Positions 1 through 9,649 of a stretch of DNA of 64,000 nucleotides are shown in pieces. This DNA comes from Megaustenia siamemsis (taxonomy: Eukaryota; Mollusca; Gastropoda; Stylommatophora; Ariophantidae). The position numbers and the translations under genes were made by a program. The notes under the pieces are model-generated. The model was given only the letters and a program-made list of their open reading frames with translations, was not told the DNA's origin and ran no database searches. Numbering within the stretch: position 1 is the stretch's first letter; each line of letters starts with the position of its first letter. The stretch spans positions 55,620,833-55,684,832 of the forward strand of contig JAVIAB010000159.1 of assembly GCA_032433765.1 (NCBI GenBank), read 5' to 3'.

Positions 1-2
1 TG

Positions 3-560
3 ACACATGCAAGATCAGCTCTCCAGGCACTACAATCCAGAAAATTACCACATCTGCAGACCTTATTGACTGAACTCTACAAGCACCACAGGGTTGCCCT
101 GCAGTGGATCCCATCTCAAAGTGGAATACCAGGGAATGAGAAAGCAGATCAGTTGGCAAAGGAAGATTCAACAGGCACACAACTTGATACACTGGTTACA
201 TACCATCCTAAGAAATAGATAATCAAATCAATCAGAAGACCACAAGCACCAAATCAGGATGCCTTACATAATATGAATAGATATGAACAAGTTATCATTA
301 TACGCCTCAGAACAGGACACAATCGACTCCATAGTCATATATATAGAAAAATTCAAGATCGGCACATCAACTACTTGTACATATAGGCAGGCACCCCAGA
401 CTACTGAACACATACTTCAAGACTGCACTGAATATAGTAGACTGAGGAAAATCCATTGGCCCATAGATACAACACTACCGGCAAAACTATATAGGCCACT
501 GCAAGAATTACAAAAGACAATAACGTTTATACAGGAAACGACATTGCTGATGTAGACAAT
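3..560 (+). mobile_element. Decayed 3' end of a non-LTR (LINE) retrotransposon: RNase H tail plus C-terminal region
   Basis: Translation from base 3 gives the end of a retrotransposon RNase H domain: a segment reading WIPSQSGIPGNEKADQLAK, which matches the family motif around the last acidic residue (ADxLAK). The usual His after 'WIPS' is Gln here, so a catalytic-region residue is lost. The frame ends at TAG 216-218. From about 265 a second stretch resembles the C-terminal region of Jockey/I-type ORF2 proteins (an 'RLRTGHNRL' motif, then Cys...EHIL..C), but it changes frame at the A-run near 350. The element is therefore dead and 5'-truncated by the window edge. It lies tail-to-tail with receptor gene 1. 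The exact clade is not resolved. Confidence 0.8.
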
Positions 561-647
561 ACTTCAGGCGAACGAAAGTTAGATAGACAGACTGTTTCCT
601 GTCATTCGTCTAACACATTTCATGTCTGTAAATAGCTTTAAAAAATC

Positions 648-653
648 TTTATT
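648..653 (-). terminator. Candidate polyadenylation signal of receptor gene 1
   Basis: TTTATT on the plus strand reads AATAAA on the minus strand, about 113 bases past the gene 1 stop codon (TAG, 766-768). Position and perfect hexamer fit a short 3' UTR. Supported by motif and position only. Confidence 0.5.
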
Positions 654-765
654 GTATTCCAGCGACATTTACTATTTAAAAAACACAATTCAGGTTAATT
701 ACCGGTTAACTTTGTCGCTTTTGAAAAAAATGAAAACTGCTGAATTAACACCAGTTATATAAATA

Positions 766-3700
766 CTAGGACCTTGACCTTCCATATCTAAACTTTTCCC
801 ACTTGTCCTTAAGGACAGGGATCATACAGAGAAATGGGTTTGCTGCAGACTTTATTGGGTGAACAATAACCGTTGTCCAGGCGTATACATCGTTGTTGAT
901 CTCGTGTCTGCCAAGAGATAATAGTCCCATAAATCCTATAGGAAACCAACACAACAAGTTGGACAGAGCTACCAGGGACAGTTGTTTAACAACTATGATA
1001 TGTTCGTCCATTGTGGGACAAGCATTTGACTCTGCTCGACCAATTCTGTTGTCAGATATGGCAAGGGAGGTGACTCGTAAATTGTGGGAGATGGTCAAAG
1101 ATAGGAATAGGTTAAGCACAATAAACACGCTAAATGAAAACTCCCAGCCACTGAGACGTTCAGTTGTCAAGGGTAACCCAATACACATCGCGTTAGAAGA
1201 ATTTATTTCATACTTGAACACAATCGGTGTCATTGCTAGAAGAAAGGCGACAATCCAAGAAATCAACATGGCGATAATTGTACCAGATTCTGAAAACATG
1301 ATTTGCCAAAATGGCAACTTTATTTTAAAGAATATGTCCAGAGTTATCAAAAAGATAAAGAATATTGAAGACTCACTAGACAGAGTAGCCAAAAAGCCAG
1401 CAAGTCTACAGGCAATACTTTCTCTCCATGTCTTGTCATAGAGAACATAAACGTCACGATAGTAGTAATCTGCAACAACAATAATGAACAAATAGACCCC
1501 TGCTATAAAGTCTGATATACCTAAACTTGTTACAACCAGCTTATAATGGGATAGCAGTGATGACTTATCCCAGATTACACCGTAGACAATGATCAACATG
1601 CTACCCAGAGTTGCAAGTAGTGTGATCACCCAGAGAAGAACACGCTGAACCTTGAGTCCTATCAGGTCAAAACAAGAGGAAATGGCTTCGACAGGACCGT
1701 GACACGTGTAGTATTGGATCTCGTCTCCCGTAATCTGTGGACAACATAGCTCAAAATTGTCAGTGTACAGATGTTGACTGATAGAGAGACCGTTGAAAAA
1801 ATCTGTATAGAAATTGTCCATTGGTAGTCCACGTAAATCTAGCGTTTGTAAGTTCAGGTTAGATGGAAATATATTTTCGTAGAAATTAATTATAAATGTA
1901 TAACTGATATCTAAAGTTTTCAAGATTGGAAACTCTTCAAGGAAAGATGCATCGAGATGGGTCAGGCTCGTGTGGGAGAGGTCCAGTGTTTCTAGAGCAG
2001 CAAATTTCAGATATTTCACGGAGACAAGTTCTTTATTATATGACAGGTTCAACAGACGGAGACTGTGCATAGATTCTGGAAATAAATTGTTTCTGCCGTC
2101 AATTATCTGAATGTGGTTGTAGCTGAAGTCTACCTCTTGAAGAAAATATAATTTATAGAAAAAATCATGGTCTAAGAAACCTATTTGACAGTTAGACCAT
2201 TTAATGACCACGGTCTTCTTGGGCATTTCAGCGTCTTCAAAATTTGTACCAAACAAGTTCACACCGGACATGTCCAAATATCTGGTTTCTGGATCAAACG
2301 AAGGGAACTTGGCCAGTGGAATTGATTTGTTGTAACTGGATACAGTAACTGTCCCTGACAAGCAGCGGAAACCTTCGAAGCATTTCAAAGTGCAATCCAT
2401 TTCGTCGTCTCTATTTGGACAGTCAGGATGTCCGTTACAAACTAGGTCAGGATGGAGGCACACTTTACTATCCCAGCAGGCAAAATTTCCGTTACATGGA
2501 ACAATTATATCAATTTGTTCATCCTCCACTGCTTGACAATCTTGTTTCACATCAAGGACATAATGTTGAGGAATACAGTATGCGTCTGGACATTTAAAAT
2601 ATCCAACTGGACATTCAAAGTCATTACAGTACTCTAGATGGGACATATCTCTACAGCCAATAACAATGTCGTAACTGCCTCTGACATAGATACATCTCGG
2701 GGCCCATATTCTATGACCATGTTGGTTGTAACAAGTGTCTGTTGTTTCTAGTTTCCCTATCGTCTCATCCAAGGGTCCCTCCCATCCAGTACAGTCAACG
2801 TATCCATCGTTTAGCTGGGAGAAGTGAACACATTTATCATCATTACAAATAAAGGCACAAGTCTCGTTTCTCCTCAGATACTTGTGAAGGATCACACTTT
2901 CATCGGTGAACTTATTCCCAGAAAGTCTATCACAAACAGAACAATCCACCTGTCCATCATTAACCCATCGCCACGACAAGCAAAAACCGTCACAACAATA
3001 GATCCCGTGACATTCATTGTTGTATAAACCCCTTGTCTCAGTGACAGGCTTCCAGCACAAACCTTCATCTCTATTGTTGTTACAATCATTGACGCTGTCA
3101 CAGACCATATAATAGGAAATGTATCGAGTTTTATCTGCGCCTAGCCCACAATCAAATAGTGGAAATAACTTGTAGTCTGTTTGTTCAAGAAATTTGAGAA
3201 AATCAACATTTTCAAAGTTGAACGAGACAGACACAATATTAGATTTGTATTGAACAAAGCCTCCACCTTTTAGAGCTTTGATAAAACTTTCGTTAGTGGC
3301 TGGTTTTATGTCTGCATGGATGGTGTCCTCGTCAATTCTACGAGGTAACGAAATCTCACACAAAGTGAATGTACTGTAATCATGGAGACCAACGTCCACC
3401 CATCCATCAACAAAATCATCTTGGTACCGAGAATCGTTAGAGATGTGTTTTTTGTTTTCTCTCCGGTCAAATTGCCACATGGCACGAATATTCCAAAACA
3501 CACCAGAAGGTTTACCAGGCAGCCAGTGATTAACCATATTTGAAGGTCCTTCCTTATCTAACAAATACTTCCAAACAAATCGCGTAGCAATAACGGTCAT
3601 GTCTTTAAGGAGGTTCAGAAAAAGTCGTGCCGGGTAAATATTTTTTCTCAGATCATCTAAATACGAGGAGATCTTATTTTGTAAAAAAGTCAACTCATTT

Positions 3701-4460
3701 CTACTTTCAATTCCAACAAATCTAGCACCGTGATTATAAACGCAAGTTGATAAAGAATCCAAATAATCAAGATAAGACTGCATTATTATGTAACATGAGA
3801 TCGAATATGCACCGTGTATATGCTCAAACTGCAACAATTGTTTTGGACAATGGTTGCATATTGCCATAATAAATAAGTGAGAGGAATAAAACATTACCTT
3901 ATAACCTATAATAATCGTGTCCCTCAGATGGACAATTTTGCTTTCATACTTTACATCAATCACCACAGTGAATATTTTTATATTCGTTTCTTGTTGTTCT
4001 AAAACATGTGCTACATTCCTCCTTTCTTCATAAGTCAAGTCGTATCCATCAATAAACATTACCGCCATGTGAATCGCGTTTCTTCTAACTCCTCCCATCT
4101 CAGAAAACAAACGATTAACAAATTGTACTTTGTGCTCAATGATTATGTTGATACTTTTATAACTTTGAATTTTATCATCAGTTTCATTGTACCCATAAGG
4201 TGTCTTTTTGCGGAGTTCGTCGAAATGCCATGAACTGATGTTAACATAGGAATTGTCCACAGAATAATCGTCGTAAACTTCAGCCAATAAAACACGGGGA
4301 GTTGACATGTTGTAAGGGAAGCTTAACAGATGTTCCATAAATGTAATGCACACATTTTTGACTCTGCCATAGATGTACTTATCATGCAGACATAACAAGT
4401 CTATCTTCTCTGTGGCACACCCCTTTAATGGGAAGTTTGGAGACTTTCTTTTACAAGTCA
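766..4460 (-). CDS. GRL101-like multidomain 7TM receptor, gene 1 (3' exon; G-protein switch residues lost)
   Basis: This is a single open exon of about 1230 codons at the plasma-membrane receptor gene 1 locus. Residue numbers count from the GTG at 4461. Order: degenerate vWA-like domain (about 55-200), C-type-lectin-like domain (about 290-372), LDLa-type cysteine modules (about 438-702; best copy 668-690, ending DCPNRDDEMDC), about six LRRs (727-885) and 7TM (about 935-1215). D2.50 (984), W4.50 (1069), CWFP (1171-1174) and the TM3/ECL2 cysteines (1018, 1093) remain. N1.50 is S954, the [DEN]R[YF] motif reads DIF (1042-1044), Y5.58 is H1126, N7.45 is K1204 and NPxxY reads NPFLC (C1212). The upstream boundary is a 3' splice site, so the signal peptide must sit in an exon I did not find. 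The stop is TAG. The intact frame argues against a simple pseudogene. The relationship to the molluscan GRL101 family is recognised by domain order; the ligand is unknown. Confidence 0.85.
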
Positions 4461-4475
4461 CTGCAACGATACAAA
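4461..4475 (-). other. 3' splice site (phase 1) at the start of the gene 1 exon
   Basis: On the minus strand the sequence reads TTGTATCGTTGCAG and then the exon (TGACTTGTAAA). The AG is at 4462-4461. The first exon bases TG complete a codon whose first base lies in the upstream exon (phase 1). The in-frame GTG spanning the junction is therefore not a start codon. The same junction, in the same phase and at the aligned residue, occurs in gene 2 at 13372. Confidence 0.8.
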
Positions 4476-4736
4476 TGTTAGCTGATAATTTATAATTTTA
4501 TGAACAGGAAATATTTTGTTAAAATTTGCATTATAATGAATGAGTTAATTATCACCCATAGACATAAAACCTATCTTTTGATATTAATCTGCCTTTTATG
4601 TTAACGGTTTGCATGTATTTGCAAATAGTTGCCTTTAGTGAGAAAATCTTTACCTCAGGTTGGTCATCATCTGGAACTATGGTGTGTGTGTTCTGTCAAT
4701 TACCCTTAACTCACTTGATCATCACGCTCGTTGATC

Positions 4737-6555
4737 ATTGTTTTCAATGAAGTATACAATAAACGTGTATTGCTTGTGTGGTCACTGTCTTCAATGAAGT
4801 ATACAATAAACGTGTCTTGCTTGTGTGGTCACTGTCTTCAATGAAGTATACAATAAACATGTCTTGCTTGTGTGGTCACTGTCTTCAATGAAGTATACAA
4901 TAAACATGTCTTGCTTGAGTGGTCACTGTCTTCAATGAAGTATACAATAAACGTGTCTTGCTTGTGTGTTACACTATATTCAATGAAGTATACAATAAAC
5001 GTGTCTTGCTTGTGTGTTACACTGTATTCAATGAAGTATACAAAAAACATGTCTTGCTTGTACTGTACACTGTCTTCAGTGAAGTATACTATAAATGTGT
5101 CTTGCTTGTGTTGTATACTGTCTGCAATGAAGTATACAATTAATGTGTCTTGCTTGTGGTGTACACTGTCTTCAAAGTTGTTTACAATAAACGTGTGTTG
5201 TTTGTGTGGTACATTGTCTTCAATGAAGTATACAATAAACGTGTCTTGCTTGTGTGGTACATTGTCTTCAATGAAGTATACAATAAACGTGTCTTGCTTG
5301 TGTGGTACATTGTCTTCAATGAAGTTTACAATAAACGTGTCTTGCTTGTGTGGTACATTGTCTTCAATGAAGTATACAATAAACGTGTCTTGCTTGTATG
5401 GTACATTATCTTCAATGAAGTATACAATAAACGTGTCTTGCTTGTGTGGTACATTGTCTTCAATGAAGTATACAATAAACGTGTCTTGCTTGTGTGGTAC
5501 ATTGTCTTCAATGAAGTATACAATAAACGTGTCTTGTTTGTGTGGTACATTGTCTTCAATGAAGTATACAATAAACGTGTCTTGCTTGTGTGGTACATTG
5601 TCTTCAATGAAGAATACAATAAACGTGTCTTGTTTGTGTGTTACACTGTATTCAATGAAGTATACAATAAACGTGTCTTGCTTTTATTCTACACTGTCTT
5701 CAATGAAGTATGCAATAAAAGTGTCTAGTTTGTTTTGTACATTGTATTCAGTGAAGTATACAATAAACTTGCCTTGCTTGTGTGATACACTGTCTTCAAT
5801 GAAGTATACAATAAACGTTTCTTGATTGTGTGGTACACTGTCTTCAATGAAGTATACAATAAACGTGTCTTGCTTGTGTGGTACACTGTCTTCAACGGAG
5901 CATACAATAAACGTGTCTTGCTTGTGTGGTCACTGTCTTCAATGAAGTATACAATAAACCTGTCTTGCTTGTGTGGTACACTGTCTTCAATGAAGTATAC
6001 AATAAACGTGTCTTGCTTGTTTAGTACACTGTCTTCAATGAAGTATACAATAAACGTGTCTTGCTTGTGAGGTACACTGTCTTCAATGAAGTATACAATA
6101 AACATGTCTTGCTTGTGTGGTACACTGTCTTCAATGAAGTATACAATAAACGTGTCTTGCTTGTGAGGTACACTATCTTCAATGAAGTATACAATAAACG
6201 TGTCTTGCTTGTGTGGTACACTGTCTTCAATGAAGTATACAATAAACGTGTCTTGCTTGTGTGGTACACTGTCTTCAATGAAGTATACAATAAACGTGTC
6301 TTGCTTGTGAGGTACACTATCTTCAATGAAGTATACAATAAACTTGCCTTCCTTCTGTGGTACACTGTCTTCAATGAAGTATACAATAAACGTGTCTTGC
6401 TTGTGAGGTACACTATCTTCAATGAAGTATACAATAAACGTGTCTTGCTTGTGTGGTACACTGTCTTCAATGAAGTATACAATAAACGTGTCTTGCTTGT
6501 GAGGTACACTATCTTCAATGAAGTATACAATAAACGTGTCTTGCTTGTGTGGTAT
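4737..6555. repeat. 48-bp minisatellite, about 38 copies
   Basis: The tandem unit contains TCAATGAAGTATACAATAAA followed by CGTGTCTTGCTTGTGTGGTACAC. The usual period is 48 bp; a 47-bp form (GGTCAC instead of GGTACAC) makes up the first copies (about 4737-4930) and one near 5930. Subfamilies lie in blocks: GGTACATTGTC at about 5205-5610 and GGTACACTGTC mixed with GAGGTACACTATC at about 5830-6555. Because 48 is divisible by 3, both strands show open frames of up to about 300 codons; these follow from the period and are not genes. The array lies immediately upstream of the gene 1 exon, presumably in its intron. Confidence 0.95.
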
Positions 6556-6560
6556 ATTTA

Positions 6561-6681
6561 GATATACAAGAAGCATGGTATAACTGTGTGTTTCTGTCTG
6601 TCTGAGTGTTTTTTTCCGTTGATGTATACACGAAGCTCGGCATAGTTGTGTATGTCCATCTGTGTGTATGTGTTTGTGATT
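6561..6681. repeat. Two diverged copies of a second short tandem unit (about 60 bp)
   Basis: 6561-6620 and 6621-6681 align: GATATACAAGAAGCATGGTA against GATGTATACACGAAGCTCGG, each followed by a TGTGTG/CTGTCTG-rich stretch. They abut the minisatellite but have a different unit. A short (TG)n run follows at about 6740-6753. Confidence 0.5.
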
Positions 6682-6720
6682 TATGGAAGTAGACACTAAT
6701 CTTTGCATGTATTTCTAGGT

Positions 6721-7216
6721 GTGCATGTTTAATGTTCGTATGTGTGTGTGTGTAAATATAACAATTTGCAACACTCAGGCCATTATATCGGGTATTCTAT
6801 GAGCGTGATGTTTTGAGTTAGTTGGTTATTGCAAATTCAAAACGTTTTTTAAACAACTGTACATGTGGAAATCTTGCTGTTTTTCCAAAAATCATGACTA
6901 TCCATATTTTATGTACGCTGTTATCATTGGATGTGTTTCGTTTTACAATTTACGTTTACGAGTTTCTTTAATGATTTCGATTTTTTCTAGAATTTGAGCA
7001 TATTTCCAAATCTTAAATCCAAATGTTTGTAGTGTTATCCCACAAGTTTAATAGTTTCCACCCCGTGTCATCTTGTTCAGTAAGTAGTTGAAGTGTGAAC
7101 TATTTTATATGATCCCATTAATGAGCTTATATTATTTGTCGTGATTGATAATACATGTTTTTTTATTGTTCATCTGGATGCTATTTCACCAGTCGCCTGA
7201 TAGAGCCGATACATTT
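6721..7216. other. Intergenic or intronic AT-rich sequence with no recognised feature
   Basis: Apart from the short (TG)n run near 6740, I see no coding frame, RNA gene or repeat here. It may belong to the 5' intron of gene 1. The missing 5' exon of gene 1 could lie here, but I could not identify one. Confidence 0.4.
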
Positions 7217-7221
7217 TTTTT

Positions 7222-7255
7222 GGGGGGGGGCGGGGGGTGTTGGGGGGGGGGGGGG
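7222..7255 (+). repeat. G-rich tract with G-quadruplex potential
   Basis: A T-run is followed by nine G, a C, six G, TGTT and then about fourteen G. Three uninterrupted G-tracts, the last long enough to supply more than one quartet arm, fit a possible plus-strand G-quadruplex. The exact lengths may be affected by sequencing. Confidence 0.7.
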
Positions 7256-7269
7256 TTTCTTTGCAAGTT

Positions 7270-7575
7270 GAGATGAAAACTTCTGAAAAGGGATCAATGC
7301 AAGAAGAGAGCTAATTTCCAGTATTATGAAGAAACAATCAGCATTCTTTGGTCATGTAATGACAAGGGAACCACTTGGATTTATTGTGATAACATGGACA
7401 ATTGTTAGACGAAGAGATGAAAGGAAGTAAAGAGAAAATATACCAGACAGCTCAAAACAATGGATCGGCAGAAGATCAACAACGGAAATGATAAATAACT
7501 GTCGAGATCTGAAGTTGTGGAGAGACATGATCACCTACACCAGCAGGCATGGTACTTGATGATGATAATGATTAA
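7270..7575 (+). mobile_element. Decayed 3' tail of a second non-LTR retrotransposon
   Basis: In the frame of 7302 the translation contains FFGHVMTREPLG, then a basic stretch, a stop at 7428-7430, 'WIGRRSTTEMINNCRDL' and 'WRDMI...SRHGT' ending in tandem stops at 7557. This is the typical C-terminal tail of a widespread family of animal LINE reverse-transcriptase proteins (FxGHVMRRE...R.W..MI...RQGT). It is followed by a short (TGA/TGATAA) tail, as is common at the 3' ends of such elements. An internal stop shows it is dead. It differs from the element at 1-560. Confidence 0.75.
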
Positions 7576-7949
7576 CTAGTGTCTGATAGATTGCAAATGG
7601 AAGCTCGTTAATCTCCACTGTTTCCCATTGGCTATCATATTTTCGAGCCATGGACTAAGCAATGTTTTCTTTGAAAACCACAATATCTGTTATTGCAGCA
7701 ATTTGGCAGATTTTTGAAAATGTATTCAAGGGTTTGAACATAATTGTTTGTTCACAGTTCGTTAACCTTCGCTGTAGTTTAAGTCTTTATTTTGATGGCT
7801 TCGTTTTTGTGACCTTGGCAGCTAAGGAATTAACTTGGTCAAACGGATGGCATTGGCAAGGATCATTTTGAATCTATGAAGTGGGCTCATTTTGTGTTTA
7901 ACTCAAAAGCATATGTGCTTTTTAACCAAAGACTTTTTTGAGGGGGACT
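7576..7949. other. Non-coding sequence, nothing recognised
   Basis: No convincing feature. A short open frame at 7662-7871 has no recognisable domain or repeat. The stretch leads into the decayed exon that follows and may hold the intron before it. Confidence 0.4.
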
Positions 7950-8608
7950 CAAGGAAGGTATCCCCGATGGAAGAATAAATTGTACTATTAGTCCCATAAA
8001 GTATTCGCTTCCAGAGGTTTATGATGTAAACAAAGCAGTTTTGTCATTGCAAGTGAATAATGTCCACACCTATAATTGGTCAGGATTGTGTAGTAGCAGC
8101 AGCTTTATAGCGAACACAGAAAACATCATAGGATTGTGCTGTTCTGAAACAGCTATGCCATGCTACCCTAGAATTGCCTTTAATGGGATTACTGTGACCA
8201 CAAACCACTCTCCATTTGTGTGTCACATATTTACACCCCAGAAAGAAATACTGAATATAACAACATCATATGCCGTCTGTGATATTAATGACCACAAACC
8301 AGGAGCCTCCTGTATGATTGATACAACTGTTGCACCAAGCACTTCATCAGCAGAGCCAGATCTATGGGATGTTAATCTGACATTGTTCTTGAATGATGTC
8401 CAAGTTAATGAGACATCAGAATCGTGTGGCAGCAGCTACAAGAAGGAAGCAGAGAACATCAAGGCTTGCCTTGCTATCCCAGAATTGCCTTAAATGAGAT
8501 CACTGTAGTTGAAAACTTCTCCTCTTGTGTAAACTACACATTCACATTCAAGAGTGAATCAGTGAAGGTCACAAAATCATATTCTCTCTGTGGTTTTACT
8601 AACTACAG
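7950..8608 (+). pseudogene. Decayed exon encoding two tandem copies of a Cys-containing extracellular-type domain
   Basis: In the frame of 8041 an open stretch runs from about 7942 to 8493 with N-glycosylation sequons and many cysteines. It holds one domain (C...PEVYDVN...CSSSS...CYPRIAFNGITV...SYAVC) and the start of a second (PDLWDVN...CGSSY). The rest of the second copy (CYPRIALNEITV...SYSLCGFTNYR) continues in another frame from about 8470, after a net loss of about 22 bases relative to copy 1. The segment ends at a good splice donor (CAG|GTGAGG, 8609). No family recognised. The frameshift argues for a pseudogene; an assembly indel is the alternative. TTG at 8041 is not a credible start, so this is an internal exon if it was ever real. 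Confidence 0.45.
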
Positions 8609-8614
8609 GTGAGG
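8603..8614 (+). other. Candidate 5' splice donor ending the decayed exon
   Basis: CTACAG|GTGAGG has the GT at 8609-8610 and sits exactly where the similarity between the two domain copies ends. That supports 7950-8608 having been an exon of a spliced gene. Confidence 0.45.
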
Positions 8615-8739
8615 TGACTTCTGTTGGATTGGAAATGATGACTTACCACCACTGTTTGTCTATATGTTTGGAATTGGAGTCATCAACGATGGCCTGACAT
8701 CATCAGGTGCTACGACGATCATCATTTTCGGGAGGACGC

Positions 8740-9150
8740 GAACTTCAATGGTATATGGTGGATAGGCGGCGGGAGCCATTGAGGGCTATGTTTGAAAAGT
8801 GTTCCTTCTTGCAGTTTCCTCATATTCCAAGTCCGGCTTGTTGCAGGAGCTACTGAGTTAAGTGATCTGTGCACACCGTTAGCTGTGTGTCTCATCCGTT
8901 TTGATATTGTTTCGATATCTCGCTTGTTTACGATGAATGATGATATCGTATGACAGGGAACAGTTGGCTGTGTTCACTTTCTGCGCGGTTTCGCCTTATG
9001 TCTTTTGGCGTGTGCTGAGACTGCTACGATGGGGACTACAGTTACCTTTCTTTGTTTGGGAGATGTGTTATTAATTCGGATGATTCCACTGGCACGGGCG
9101 GTTGAGCAATTATGGATTTTAATTCGTTTGCAGTGATACCGAGGCCTTCC
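8740..9150 (+). repeat. Interspersed repeat, copy A
   Basis: This stretch matches the reverse complement of 13982-14402 over its whole length. Shared landmarks are CTTGCAGTTTCCTCATATTC, ATCTGTGCACAC, TTTACGATGA, TCTTTCTTTGTTTGG, ATTCCACTGGCAC and ATTCGTTTGCAGTGAT. No intact frame is evident. The family is unknown; it could be a SINE, a fragment of a larger transposon, or old coding sequence. Confidence 0.75.
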
Positions 9151-9161
9151 ATAACCTATAA

Positions 9162-9164
<3 letters not shown>

Positions 9165-9215
<51 letters not shown>
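9165..9215. repeat. (AT)n microsatellite
   Basis: An almost perfect AT dinucleotide run of about 50 bases directly follows interspersed repeat copy A. Confidence 0.98.
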
Positions 9216-9221
<6 letters not shown>

Positions 9222-9560
9222 GTACGAAATAAATGCTATGAGATATAGGGGATTCAACTAATGTAAACGAATAATATAGAAATATCACAGTATGTGAAAA
9301 GCTATATCAGCAAAATAAAAAAAAAAAGATGTAACGAAGGAGATAGGAGATTATATGAGCAATTATACATTAGGGTAGTGTGAACAGTGAAGAAAGATCT
9401 GACTAACATAATATGAACAAAAATACAAGTTAACTTGCATTCTCATAAATGAAATATGTCACACATATATCTTTATATTTATTCGCATATTTTAAAAACA
9501 TGTTTGTCTTTAAATATGCAAAAGCTTTTTTGTAGTGTCCACTTTAGTTTCTCTCATGTC
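9216..9560. other. AT-rich spacer, nothing recognised
   Basis: No coding or RNA feature seen. It contains a short poly-A run near 9315-9327. Confidence 0.4.
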
Positions 9561-9566
9561 TTTATT
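9561..9566 (-). terminator. Candidate polyadenylation signal of receptor gene 2
   Basis: TTTATT (plus) is AATAAA on the minus strand, about 84 bases past the gene 2 stop (TAA, 9650-9652). A second AATAAA lies at 9478-9483. Confidence 0.5.
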
Positions 9567-9649
9567 TACATAAAATGAAAGTGATGGTTCTGGTAAAAAG
9601 GTACAAAATATAAATGTACATGTTAACTCACATCACAAGAAGCAGATAT

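Noticed and set aside
893..1441. 182-codon plus-strand frame
   Set aside because: Antisense shadow of the 7TM region of gene 1; no domain.
4640..4737. Possible 5' exon of gene 1 ending in CCTGAG|GTAAAG (donor at 4653-4652, minus strand)
   Set aside because: The donor looks good, but the phase needed to join the gene 1 acceptor gives a stop codon directly before it, and no signal peptide is visible. It could only be part of an untranslated exon.
4838..6708. Open frames of up to about 320 codons on both strands in the minisatellite
   Set aside because: The 48-bp period is a multiple of 3, so any stop-free unit stays open; frames are open on both strands at once and encode only the repeated 16-residue unit.
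7352..7534. 60-codon minus-strand frame
   Set aside because: Antisense to the retrotransposon tail at 7270-7575.
8974..9288. 104-codon minus-strand frame with an IYIYIY run
   Set aside because: Formed by the (AT)n microsatellite and the interspersed repeat. The matching frame in copy B is broken.
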